DNA from: Acidimicrobiia bacterium
GTDB taxonomy: Bacteria; Actinomycetota; Acidimicrobiia; Acidimicrobiales; Ilumatobacteraceae
Reading direction: 5' to 3'
Assembly (NCBI GenBank): GCA_013815505.1
Contig: JACDGA010000111.1
Location: 1-6,191, forward strand
DNA: 6,191 nt
Shown here: piece by piece, positions 1 through 5,539 of the stretch
Layout of the letters: each line of letters opens with the position of its first letter
Position numbering within the stretch: position 1 is the first letter of the stretch
The notes under the pieces: model-generated
What the model saw: only the letters and a program-made list of their open reading frames with translations
Databases searched by the model: none
What the model was told of the DNA's origin: nothing
Program-made: the position numbers and the translations under genes

Positions 1-336
1 GACGCCGACGCGAGCGAGGTCGACGGCGCGCTCGATCGCATGGGTCTGCGTGGGCGGTTGGCGGACGCACCGATCGCGCGCTGCTCGGCGGGTCAGCGGC
101 GCCGGACGGCGTTGGCGTGTCTCGTGGTGCGCCGCGCCGAGCTCTGGCTCCTCGACGAGCCGCATGCCGCGCTCGATGCGGCTGCTCGCGACCAGCTCGA
201 CGAGATCATCCGGGCGGCTGCGGCATCCGGCGCCACCGTGCTCGTCGCCAGCCACGAGCTTGAGCGCACGATGGCGCTCGCCACCCGCCACGTCGAGGTG
301 CGTGGCGGCCAGATCGTGGAGCTGCACGATGGCTGA
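1..336 (+). CDS. ccmA: CcmA, heme exporter ABC-type ATPase, C-terminal part (5' end outside window)
   Basis: CcmA is the cytoplasmic ATPase that works with CcmB; ATP hydrolysis by the CcmAB(CD) complex releases heme-loaded CcmE from CcmC. Only the last 111 residues are present, open from base 1 to a TGA at 334-336. Counting from base 1, the ABC signature is CSAGQRRR (residues 28-35), which matches the CcmA-type SAGQRRR signature. Walker B is LWLLDEP (48-54), followed by the D-loop ALD (57-59), and the switch histidine is in ASHE (83-86). The Walker A and Q-loop must lie upstream. The end overlaps the ccmB start by 8 bases, as is common in ccmAB. Family assignment rests on the signature sequence plus the ccmB-I genes that follow. 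An internal ATG at 40 is in frame but lies within the domain and is not taken as the start. Confidence 0.93.
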   Translation, partial: DADASEVDGALDRMGLRGRLADAPIARCSAGQRRRTALACLVVRRAELWLLDEPHAALDAAARDQLDEIIRAAAASGATVLVASHELERTMALATRHVEVRGGQIVELHDG

Positions 337-1030
337 ACCAAGCCGCTGGATCCGCTTGCACCGAACGCGAGCCATCGCCGCCAAGGACCTGCGCGTCGAG
401 CTGCGCGGACGGGTGTTGCTCAACCAGGTGATCCCGTTCTCCGTGCTCGTGCTCGTGCTGTTCGGGTTCGCCGTCGACGACGACGGCATCGCGCAACGCG
501 TGGCACCCGGCCTCATCTGGATGGCGACGTTGTTCAGCCTGCTCGTGATGGTGCAGCGGACGTTCGCCGTCGAGGCGGCCGACGGTGCCCTCGACAGCCT
601 GCGCGTCGCGGGCGTCGACCCGACGGTCATCTTCTGGGGCAAGGCGATGGCGCTCGCCGTGCAGCTCGCCGTACTCGAGATCGTCCTGTTCGCCGCCGCG
701 ATCGTCCTGTTCGCCCCGACGTTGCGGGTCTCGGGCGTCGCCCTGCTCGCCGCGACGTGGATCGTGAGCACCGCAGGTCTCGCACTCGTCGGTACGCTCT
801 ACGGCGGTCTCACCGCAGGAATCCAGGGTCGCGAAACTCTGCTTCCGCTGCTCGTGTTCCCTGTGGTGGCCCCGGTTCTCATCGGTGCGACACGCGCCGT
901 CGAGTCCGGCCTCGGTACGACGGGAGCCGCCGTGTCGGAGGGTTGGCCATGGATCGGCCTGCTCACCGTGTTTGGCGCCGCGTTCGCCGCCGGGGGAACA
1001 TTGGCGTTCGGACCACTCATCGACGACTAG
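329..1030 (+). CDS. ccmB: CcmB, heme exporter membrane subunit
   Basis: CcmB is the membrane partner of CcmA in the complex that frees holo-CcmE from CcmC. The 233-residue product has the usual CcmB length. About six hydrophobic segments can be seen, near residues 33-49, 61-77, 102-129, 134-158, 170-187 and 205-226. The N-terminal AKDLRVELRGR, then VQRTFAVEAADGALDSLR and the following VDPTVIFWGKA, are the recognisable CcmB blocks. The ATG at 329 is chosen because it overlaps the ccmA stop (ATGGCTGA) and has a GTGGAG purine tract at 316-321, 7 bases upstream. The frame stays open upstream to base 50, but that part only shadows ccmA and encodes an Arg/Ser-rich peptide. It ends with TAG at 1028-1030, 17 bases before ccmC. 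Confidence 0.93.
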   Translation: MAEPSRWIRLHRTRAIAAKDLRVELRGRVLLNQVIPFSVLVLVLFGFAVDDDGIAQRVAPGLIWMATLFSLLVMVQRTFAVEAADGALDSLRVAGVDPTVIFWGKAMALAVQLAVLEIVLFAAAIVLFAPTLRVSGVALLAATWIVSTAGLALVGTLYGGLTAGIQGRETLLPLLVFPVVAPVLIGATRAVESGLGTTGAAVSEGWPWIGLLTVFGAAFAAGGTLAFGPLIDD

Positions 1031-1033
1031 TGC

Positions 1034-1041
1034 GGAAAGGA
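1034..1041 (+). promoter_or_regulatory. Ribosome binding site of ccmC
   Basis: The purine tract GGAAAGGA ends 6 bases before the GTG at 1048. It decides the ccmC start between that GTG and another in-frame GTG at 1030, which overlaps the ccmB stop codon but would place this tract inside the coding region. Confidence 0.65.
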
Positions 1042-1047
1042 CACATC

Positions 1048-1821
1048 GTGGCCAACGCTCCCGCCGGAGGAATCACCCCCACGCACGACACCGGCACGCG
1101 GGCGACACAGGTGTTCGGCACGCTCGCTGCGCTCGGCGTCGCCTGGTTGTGTGCGTTCGGGCTGCTGTTCTCGCCGGCCGACCGCGACCAGCGTGAGTCC
1201 GTGCGCATCATGTACGTCCACGTCCCCTCGGCGTGGGTCGCATACCTCGCCTTCGGCGTCACGGCCGTCGCATCGGCGCTGTACCTGCTGCGCTCGTCGC
1301 ACTCGCTGACGTGGGACCGGCTCGCCGGCGCGAGCGCCGAGATCGGCGTGCTGTTCATGGGCGTCACGCTCGTCACCGGGATGCTCTGGGGCCGGCTCAG
1401 CTGGGGCGTCTTCTGGACGTGGGATGCGCGGCTGACGTCGACGGCGTTCCTCTTCGTGACGTTCCTCGGCTACCTCGCCGTGCGCCGCCTCGGCGGCACG
1501 CAGCATCAGCGGGCGAAGCGCAGCGCGGTGCTCGCCATGCTCGGCGTGCTCGAGATCCCGCTCGTGCACTTCAGCGTGCGGCTGTGGCGCAGCCTCCACC
1601 AAGACGCCACGGTGGCGCGCATCGAGGGCGATCCTGATCTCGACGGGTTGATGCTGTTCAGCCTCTTCGTCGGCCTTATCGCGTTCACGTTGCTGTACGT
1701 CTGGCTCGTGATCCATCGCCAGCGGGCGCTCGTCCTCGAGGACGCGCTCGAAGCTCACGGTCTCGACGCCGCACTCGTCGAACGTCGCGCCGAGGCCGCG
1801 CTGCAGGGTGGTGGACGCTGA
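1048..1821 (+). CDS. ccmC: CcmC, heme-handling WWD protein
   Basis: CcmC is a polytopic membrane protein that presents heme at the outer face of the membrane and drives its covalent attachment to the CcmE histidine. The 257-residue product carries the diagnostic tryptophan-rich motif at residues 119-131 (W119, W123, W125, D126, then ARLTS). The two conserved flanking histidines are H58 in YVHVPSAW and H174 in PLVHFSVRLW; in the family these are the external heme ligands. About six hydrophobic segments are visible. A hydrophilic tail of about 35 residues after the last helix (roughly 223-257, Glu/Ala/Arg-rich) is somewhat long compared with proteobacterial CcmC. The start is the GTG at 1048, with a good ribosome site. 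The frame is open far upstream, but only as an antisense-like shadow of ccmB. The TGA shares its last A with the ccmD start. Confidence 0.95.
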   Translation: MANAPAGGITPTHDTGTRATQVFGTLAALGVAWLCAFGLLFSPADRDQRESVRIMYVHVPSAWVAYLAFGVTAVASALYLLRSSHSLTWDRLAGASAEIGVLFMGVTLVTGMLWGRLSWGVFWTWDARLTSTAFLFVTFLGYLAVRRLGGTQHQRAKRSAVLAMLGVLEIPLVHFSVRLWRSLHQDATVARIEGDPDLDGLMLFSLFVGLIAFTLLYVWLVIHRQRALVLEDALEAHGLDAALVERRAEAALQGGGR

Positions 1822-1955
1822 TGGAGGACGCAGGGTTCGTGATCGGCTCGTACGTCGTCGTGTTCGGCGGCATCGCCGCGTATGCGGCAACGATGATCTC
1901 CCGGGCGCGGCGGCTCGCGCGGCGCGTGCCCGACGCCGACAAGCCGTGGACGTGA
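1821..1955 (+). CDS. ccmD: CcmD, small single-helix protein of the heme export complex
   Basis: This 44-residue ORF is short but well supported by place and pattern. It has a few N-terminal residues, one hydrophobic helix (about residues 6-26, FVIGSYVVVFGGIAAYAATMI), then a basic patch ISRARRLARRV and a polar tail ending KPWT. That is the CcmD plan: CcmD is a small membrane protein that binds CcmABC and is needed to release holo-CcmE. The ATG at 1821 overlaps the ccmC stop (TGATG), and the gene lies in the expected slot between ccmC and ccmE. Sequence conservation in CcmD is weak, so the call rests mostly on size, topology and neighbours. Its last four codons and stop lie in the first unit of a 14-bp tandem repeat that continues to the ccmE start. 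Confidence 0.82.
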   Translation: MEDAGFVIGSYVVVFGGIAAYAATMISRARRLARRVPDADKPWT

Positions 1956-1987
1956 CACCATGGACTTGACGCCATGGACCTGACACC
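1946..1987 (+). repeat. Three tandem 14-bp units across the ccmD stop and ccmE start
   Basis: The units are GTGGACGTGACACC (1946-1959), ATGGACTTGACGCC (1960-1973) and ATGGACCTGACACC (1974-1987). Units 1 and 3, and units 2 and 3, agree at 12 of 14 positions; units 1 and 2 agree at 11. Unit 1 holds the ccmD stop and unit 3 begins with the ccmE ATG. Because 14 is not a multiple of three, each unit opens a different frame. The first two run only seven codons (VDVTPWT and MDLTPWT, each then TGA); only the third is the real gene. Confidence 0.9.
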
Positions 1988-2462
1988 GCGCACGTCCGAC
2001 GAGGTCGCCGGGGCACCATCGTCGCGACGTCGCTGGATTCCGCTGCTCGCGCTCGCGCTCATCGTCGTCGCAGGTGGTGTCCTCGTGACGAGGTTCCTCA
2101 CGTCGGCGGTCGACTACTACTGCAACGTCGACGAGATCGGTGTCCGCTCCGGCTGCGACGAGGGTCGCTCGCTGCGCGTTCAGGGCACCGTCGAGGCTGG
2201 GTCGGTGAGCACCGAGCGTGGTGTCACGGCCTTCACGATGGCGTTCAACGAGGAGGAGCTGCCCGTTCGCTACAACGGCGTGCCCGGCGGCATCTTCGAC
2301 GAGTGCATCCCGGTCGTCGTCCACGGCTCGATCGAGCGCGGTGTACTGCAGGGCACCCGGGTCGAGGTCAAGCACTCGTCCGAGTACGTCGACGAGAACG
2401 AGGAGCGCCTCGACGATGCCGTCGAGCGCTCGGGGGCGCGAAGGTGCTCGCCGCAAGCCTGA
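1974..2462 (+). CDS. ccmE: CcmE, periplasmic heme chaperone (HxxxY type)
   Basis: CcmE is a membrane-anchored OB-fold protein that binds heme covalently through a histidine and carries it from CcmC to CcmF. The product has 162 residues. It has a basic N-terminus (RRR at 18-20), one membrane anchor (about 21-42), and the beta domain with RVQGTVEAGSV (68-78), LPVRYNGVPGGIFDE (96-110) and VVVHGSI (114-120). The heme handle is KHSSEY (H134, Y138). The His form is that of canonical System I, not the CxxxY variant. Unusual for the family are C50, C61, C111 and C158. The ATG at 1974 is the third unit of a 14-bp repeat. No clear ribosome site precedes it, so translation may depend on coupling to ccmD, whose frame it shares. 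It overlaps ccmF by 19 bases. Confidence 0.93.
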   Translation: MDLTPRTSDEVAGAPSSRRRWIPLLALALIVVAGGVLVTRFLTSAVDYYCNVDEIGVRSGCDEGRSLRVQGTVEAGSVSTERGVTAFTMAFNEEELPVRYNGVPGGIFDECIPVVVHGSIERGVLQGTRVEVKHSSEYVDENEERLDDAVERSGARRCSPQA

Positions 2463-4516
2463 ACGGCACGATCGGCCGCGCCGGTCTCCTGCTCGTCCTC
2501 GCCGCCACGGTGTCGGGCGCGCTCTCGACCGCCTACGCCATCCGTAAGGGCGACGCCCGGATGTCGAGCCAGTCGCGCTGGTACGCGCTGCTCGCGTTGC
2601 TCGGCGCCGTCGTCGCCGTGGCGATGATGCAGCGCGCCCTCATCACCCGCGACTTCGAGCTCGCCTACGTGCAGCAGGTCGGCTCCGACTCGACGCCGCG
2701 GATCTACAACATCGCCGCGATGTGGTCGGCGCTCGAAGGCTCGATCCTGCTCTGGTTGATCGTGCTCGCCCTGCTCGTCGGCGCCGTGGCATGGCGCTAC
2801 CGCGCGAGGGCGGGCGACCCGCTCGTCGCCTGGGCGATGATCGTGTTGCTCGTCGTCACCGCGTTCTTCGCGCTTCTGTCGTTCGGTCCCGCCGATCCGT
2901 TCGCGGCAGGGGTGCCGGGCCGGGACTTCGGACGCGGGCCCAACCCGCTGTTGCAGAACCACATCCTCGTGCTGTTCCACCCGCCGATCCTGTATCTCGG
3001 CTATGTGGGCATCACGGTGCCGTTCGCATTCGCCATCGCGGCGCTCGTCACGGGAAGGGTCGGCGAGGGCTGGTTGGCCGAGACACGCCGCTGGGCGTTG
3101 CTGTCGTGGGCCTTCTTGACGCTGGGGATCCTGCTCGGCGGTTGGTGGAGCTACGAGGTGCTCGGCTGGAGCGGCGTATGGGCGTGGGACCCCGTCGAGA
3201 ACGCCAGCCTGCTGCCGTGGCTCACCGGCACGGCGTACATCCATTCCGTGATGGTGCAGGAGCGCAGGGGCATGCTGCGCGTCTGGAACCTGAGCCTGCT
3301 CATCGCCACGTTCGCGCTGACGATCCTCGGCACGTTCCTCACCCGCTCCGGCGTGCTGAGCAGTGTGCACGCGTTCGCTGCGGGGTCGGTCGGGGGCTAC
3401 CTGCTGGCGTTCTTCGGGGTCATCGTCGTCGTGTCGTTGGGCCTGATCGCCTGGCGCGGTGACCGCCTGCGAGCACCGGGACTCATCGACTCACCGGTGT
3501 CGCGGGAGGGAGCGTTCCTCGCCAACAACGTGATGTTCGCCCTGTTCGCGTTCGTCGTGCTGCTCGGCACGGTGTTCCCGCTGATCGTCGAGGCGCTGCA
3601 GGATCGCCAGACCATCGTCGGCGCCCCCTACTTCGATCGCCTCTCGATGCCGATCGGACTCGTGCTGCTGTTCCTCATGGCCGTCGCGCCCGCGCTGCCG
3701 TGGCGCAAGGCGTCGGGTGAGGTGCTCGGTCAGCGCCTCTACTGGCCCGCATGGTGCGGCGTCGGCGCCCTCGCCGTCGCCGTCGCCGTGGGTGCATCTG
3801 GCTGGGCGCCGCTGCTGGCGTTCGGACTCGGCGGGTTCGCAGCTGGTGCTGCAGGCCGCCAGCTCGTGCTGGCGACTCGCCGTCAGGGATGGCGCGGCCT
3901 CGTCGGTAGGACGAACGGCGGGATGATCGTGCACCTCGGCATCATCATCATCGCCGTCGCCCTCGCCGCCTCCAACAGCTACACGCGCTCGGCCACGCTG
4001 ACCCTCGACGTCGGGACACCGGCGTCGGCACTCGGCCACACGTTCGAGCTCGAGCGCATCGTCGAGACCCAGGACGAGCGAGCACGCGTCGTGAAGGCGG
4101 AGGTGCTCCTCGACGGCGACCGGGTCTACCGCCCGGCGTCCACGAAGTACCTCCAGTTCGGCCAGGACATCGGCACGCCGAGCGTGCGCACCGGCGTCAC
4201 GAAGGACGTCTACCTCACGCTCGAGCCGGGCTCGGGCGTCCGCGGGGGTGATCGCGATGCCGTGATCCGCGTGTTCGTCAAACCGCTCATCCTGTGGCTC
4301 TGGATCGGCGGTGGGATCGTCGCGTTCGGGACGCTGCTCGCTGCGTTCCCGTCGTCACGGCGGCGTCGCCCCACCGATCCGGCGTCGGCGCCGGTGCCCG
4401 TCGGACGAAGCGAGGAACGCGTCGCAGCGGAACGCGCCGCAGGGGAACGTCCGGACACCTCCCGTGTCGGGACGGACTCCGACGACGTGCCAGCGGAGGA
4501 GCTGACCGGTGTCTGA
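2444..4516 (+). CDS. ccmF: CcmF, cytochrome c heme lyase/synthase subunit
   Basis: CcmF is the large membrane subunit that reduces the heme on holo-CcmE and joins it to apocytochrome c. The product has about 690 residues and many hydrophobic segments. The WWD motif spans residues 234-259 (GWWSYEVLGW, then WAWDPVENAS). The conserved histidines are H179 (FHPP), H267 (YIHSV), H309 (SSVHAF) and H497 (IVHLG). They sit exactly six residues after those I recall for E. coli CcmF (173, 261, 303, 491), so the core is colinear. The early block MWSALEGSILLW is also typical. The start is inferred as GTG 2444, preceded by GGGGG at 2432-2436; the ORF is open further upstream, but that part shadows ccmE. After the last helix (about 614-635) a charged tail of about 54 residues extends beyond the usual end and holds a 15-bp repeat and the ccmG ribosome site. 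Confidence 0.95.
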   Translation: MLAASLNGTIGRAGLLLVLAATVSGALSTAYAIRKGDARMSSQSRWYALLALLGAVVAVAMMQRALITRDFELAYVQQVGSDSTPRIYNIAAMWSALEGSILLWLIVLALLVGAVAWRYRARAGDPLVAWAMIVLLVVTAFFALLSFGPADPFAAGVPGRDFGRGPNPLLQNHILVLFHPPILYLGYVGITVPFAFAIAALVTGRVGEGWLAETRRWALLSWAFLTLGILLGGWWSYEVLGWSGVWAWDPVENASLLPWLTGTAYIHSVMVQERRGMLRVWNLSLLIATFALTILGTFLTRSGVLSSVHAFAAGSVGGYLLAFFGVIVVVSLGLIAWRGDRLRAPGLIDSPVSREGAFLANNVMFALFAFVVLLGTVFPLIVEALQDRQTIVGAPYFDRLSMPIGLVLLFLMAVAPALPWRKASGEVLGQRLYWPAWCGVGALAVAVAVGASGWAPLLAFGLGGFAAGAAGRQLVLATRRQGWRGLVGRTNGGMIVHLGIIIIAVALAASNSYTRSATLTLDVGTPASALGHTFELERIVETQDERARVVKAEVLLDGDRVYRPASTKYLQFGQDIGTPSVRTGVTKDVYLTLEPGSGVRGGDRDAVIRVFVKPLILWLWIGGGIVAFGTLLAAFPSSRRRRPTDPASAPVPVGRSEERVAAERAAGERPDTSRVGTDSDDVPAEELTGV
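4414..4449 (+). repeat. 15-bp tandem repeat in the ccmF 3' tail
   Basis: GGAACGCGTCGCAGC (4414-4428) is followed directly by GGAACGCGCCGCAGG (4429-4443), 13 of 15 identical, then by a partial third copy GGAACG (4444-4449). The period is five codons, giving the peptide repeats ERVAA, ERAAG and ERPDT in the CcmF frame. The repeat keeps the frame and lies in the part of CcmF after the last membrane helix. Confidence 0.8.
4495..4501 (+). promoter_or_regulatory. Ribosome binding site of ccmG
   Basis: GGAGGAG lies 7 bases before the GTG at 4509, inside the last codons of ccmF. It is the strongest Shine-Dalgarno match in the window and fixes the ccmG start at the GTG that overlaps the ccmF stop. 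Confidence 0.75.
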
Positions 4517-5057
4517 CGGGCGCAGGGTCGCTCCATTCGTCGCGATCGTGCTCGCCGTCGTGCTGGCCGGTCTGTTCGTCGTGCTGCTCGGTGCTGACGC
4601 CTCGAGCGACGAGACGGCTGACACGCCGCTGCTCGATCAGCCGGCGCCGGCGGCGAAGGGCGAGTTGGGCGACGGCACGTCGTTCGATCTCTCGCAGCGC
4701 AAGGGCAGCTGGGTCGTCGTCAACTTCTTCCAGTCGTCGTGCGTGCCGTGCAAGATCGAGCACCCTGCGCTCGTCGAGTTCGTCGATGCCGAGTCGAAAC
4801 GTCAGGACGGCGCCGACTTCTACACGATCGTTTACGACGACGACCGCGAATCCGTCGAGGCGTTCTTCGAAGAGCGCGGTGGCGACTGGCCCGTCGTGTA
4901 CGACGACGACGGATCGATCGCCGTCGCGTTCGGCGTGGCCAAGGTGCCAGAGACGTGGATCATCGACCCCGACGGTGTCGTACGCGAGCGCATCATCTCC
5001 ACGGTCACCGCCGACTTCCTCCGGCGTGAGCTCGATCGTTTCCGGTTGGCCGGCTGA
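4509..5057 (+). CDS. ccmG: CcmG (DsbE), thioredoxin-like thiol reductase of cytochrome c maturation
   Basis: CcmG is a membrane-tethered thioredoxin-fold protein facing the outside, which keeps the apocytochrome CxxCH cysteines, or CcmH, reduced. The 182-residue product has one N-terminal anchor (about 8-28), a short linker, and a thioredoxin domain from about residue 45. The active site is C78-V-P-C81, followed by KIEHPAL, which keeps the Glu-His pair typical of CcmG. The cis-proline loop is VPETWIIDPDG (P147). The residue before C78 is Ser where most of the family has Trp. Acidic runs (DDDRESVEAFFEE, YDDDGS) stand out. The GTG start overlaps the ccmF stop by 8 bases (GTGTCTGA) and has a strong ribosome site. 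The TGA shares its A with the ccmH ATG. ResA/TlpA-type reductases are similar, but position in the operon supports CcmG. Confidence 0.92.
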   Translation: MSDGRRVAPFVAIVLAVVLAGLFVVLLGADASSDETADTPLLDQPAPAAKGELGDGTSFDLSQRKGSWVVVNFFQSSCVPCKIEHPALVEFVDAESKRQDGADFYTIVYDDDRESVEAFFEERGGDWPVVYDDDGSIAVAFGVAKVPETWIIDPDGVVRERIISTVTADFLRRELDRFRLAG

Positions 5058-5097
5058 TGGAACGCACCCGGCGCGCAGCCGGCCGCGGCCGGCTGAT
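5048..5097 (+). repeat. 11-bp direct repeat flanking the ccmH start
   Basis: GGCCGGCTGAT occurs at 5048-5058, covering the ccmG stop and the first two bases of the ccmH ATG, and again at 5087-5097, codons 11-14 of ccmH. The copies are exact and 39 bases apart. The second copy also forms the right arm of the palindrome at 5076-5095. Confidence 0.85.
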
Positions 5098-5539
5098 CGG
5101 ATGGGCGCTGCTCGGTGCCGTCGTGGTCGCGCTGCTCACCGTCGGCATCGTGCGCGATCGCGGCGCAGAGTCGTCGCAGGACCGCGCTGACGACGTCGCG
5201 AGGCGCATCGCCTGTCCCGTGTGCGACGGCGAGAGCGTGTTCGAGTCTCGCAACAACGCATCCGAGGCGATCCGGGCGGCAATCGACGAGCGCGTCACAG
5301 CCGGCAGGCAGTCCGACGACCAGATCATCTCCTACATCGAGTCGCGATTCGGGGGGCAGCTGCTGCTCGTGCCGCGCGCGACCGGCATCGATGCCGTCGT
5401 GTGGGCAGTCCCGGCGGGCGCGCTCGTGGTGGCGCTCGCGGCGCTCGCGCTGACGTTCCGTCGATGGAGTGCACAGCCGCGCGCAGCGCCCACCGAGAGC
5501 GACCGCGACCTCGTCGCCGCGGCGATGGACGATCCGTGA
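5057..5539 (+). CDS. ccmH: CcmH, thiol-redox subunit of the heme ligation complex (short form)
   Basis: CcmH (CycL type) is a small membrane protein with a CxxC motif that forms mixed disulfides with apocytochrome c and is recycled by CcmG. The 160-residue product has a hydrophobic N-terminal segment (about 13-32) and an outer domain with the three-helix pattern. Its motif is IACPVCDGESVFESRNN (C53, C56), followed by AIDERVTAGRQSDDQIISYIESRFGGQLLLVPR. A second helix lies at about 112-133, with a short polar tail. The family consensus around the cysteines is LRCxxCQ; here Arg is Ala and Gln is Asp. It is the short form, not the E. coli type fused to a TPR domain, which is supplied by the next gene. 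The ATG overlaps the ccmG stop (TGATG) without a clear ribosome site. The TGA overlaps the ccmI start by 4 bases. Confidence 0.92.
   Translation: MERTRRAAGRGRLIGWALLGAVVVALLTVGIVRDRGAESSQDRADDVARRIACPVCDGESVFESRNNASEAIRAAIDERVTAGRQSDDQIISYIESRFGGQLLLVPRATGIDAVVWAVPAGALVVALAALALTFRRWSAQPRAAPTESDRDLVAAAMDDP
5076..5095. repeat. Perfect 20-bp GC palindrome in codons 7-13 of ccmH
   Basis: CAGCCGGCCGCGGCCGGCTG equals its own reverse complement over all 20 bases; the match breaks on extending (G at 5075 against A at 5096). In RNA it could fold as an 8-bp GC-rich stem with a 4-base loop, 17 bases after the ccmH start codon. Its left arm (5076-5084) can instead pair with 5048-5056. Confidence 0.85.

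Noticed and set aside
442..462. Short GTGCTC repeats in ccmB
   Set aside because: They simply encode alternating Val-Leu of a membrane helix with the preferred codons; the same holds for the Ile run near 3939-3954 in ccmF.
757..1047. Upstream in-frame extension of ccmC back to an ATG at 757
   Set aside because: The extra peptide is Arg-rich and overlaps ccmB; the GTG at 1048 has a good ribosome site and gives normal CcmC length.
1031..1047. Possible promoter or terminator between ccmB and ccmC
   Set aside because: The 17-base gap holds only the ribosome site; no -10/-35 pair or stem with a T run is visible here or at any other junction.
1027..2019. Minus-strand open frame (330 codons) opposite ccmC/ccmD
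   Set aside because: Arg/Ala/Glu-rich shadow with no family motif; the opposite strand holds the WWD motif and conserved histidines of CcmC.
2303..2443. Upstream in-frame extension of ccmF back to an ATG at 2303
   Set aside because: The extra 47 residues are Arg-rich shadow of ccmE; homologous CcmF sequence starts near the GTG at 2444.
2270..3370. Long minus-strand open frame (366 codons) opposite ccmE/ccmF
   Set aside because: Its product is a low-complexity Arg/Glu/His/Gln-rich sequence, the usual antisense shadow of GC-rich membrane-protein genes; the + strand has unmistakable CcmF motifs.
4294..5190. Long + strand frame (298 codons) overlapping ccmF end, ccmG and ccmH start
   Set aside because: Arg/Ser-rich out-of-frame shadow; CcmG in the neighbouring frame has the CxxC and cis-proline motifs.
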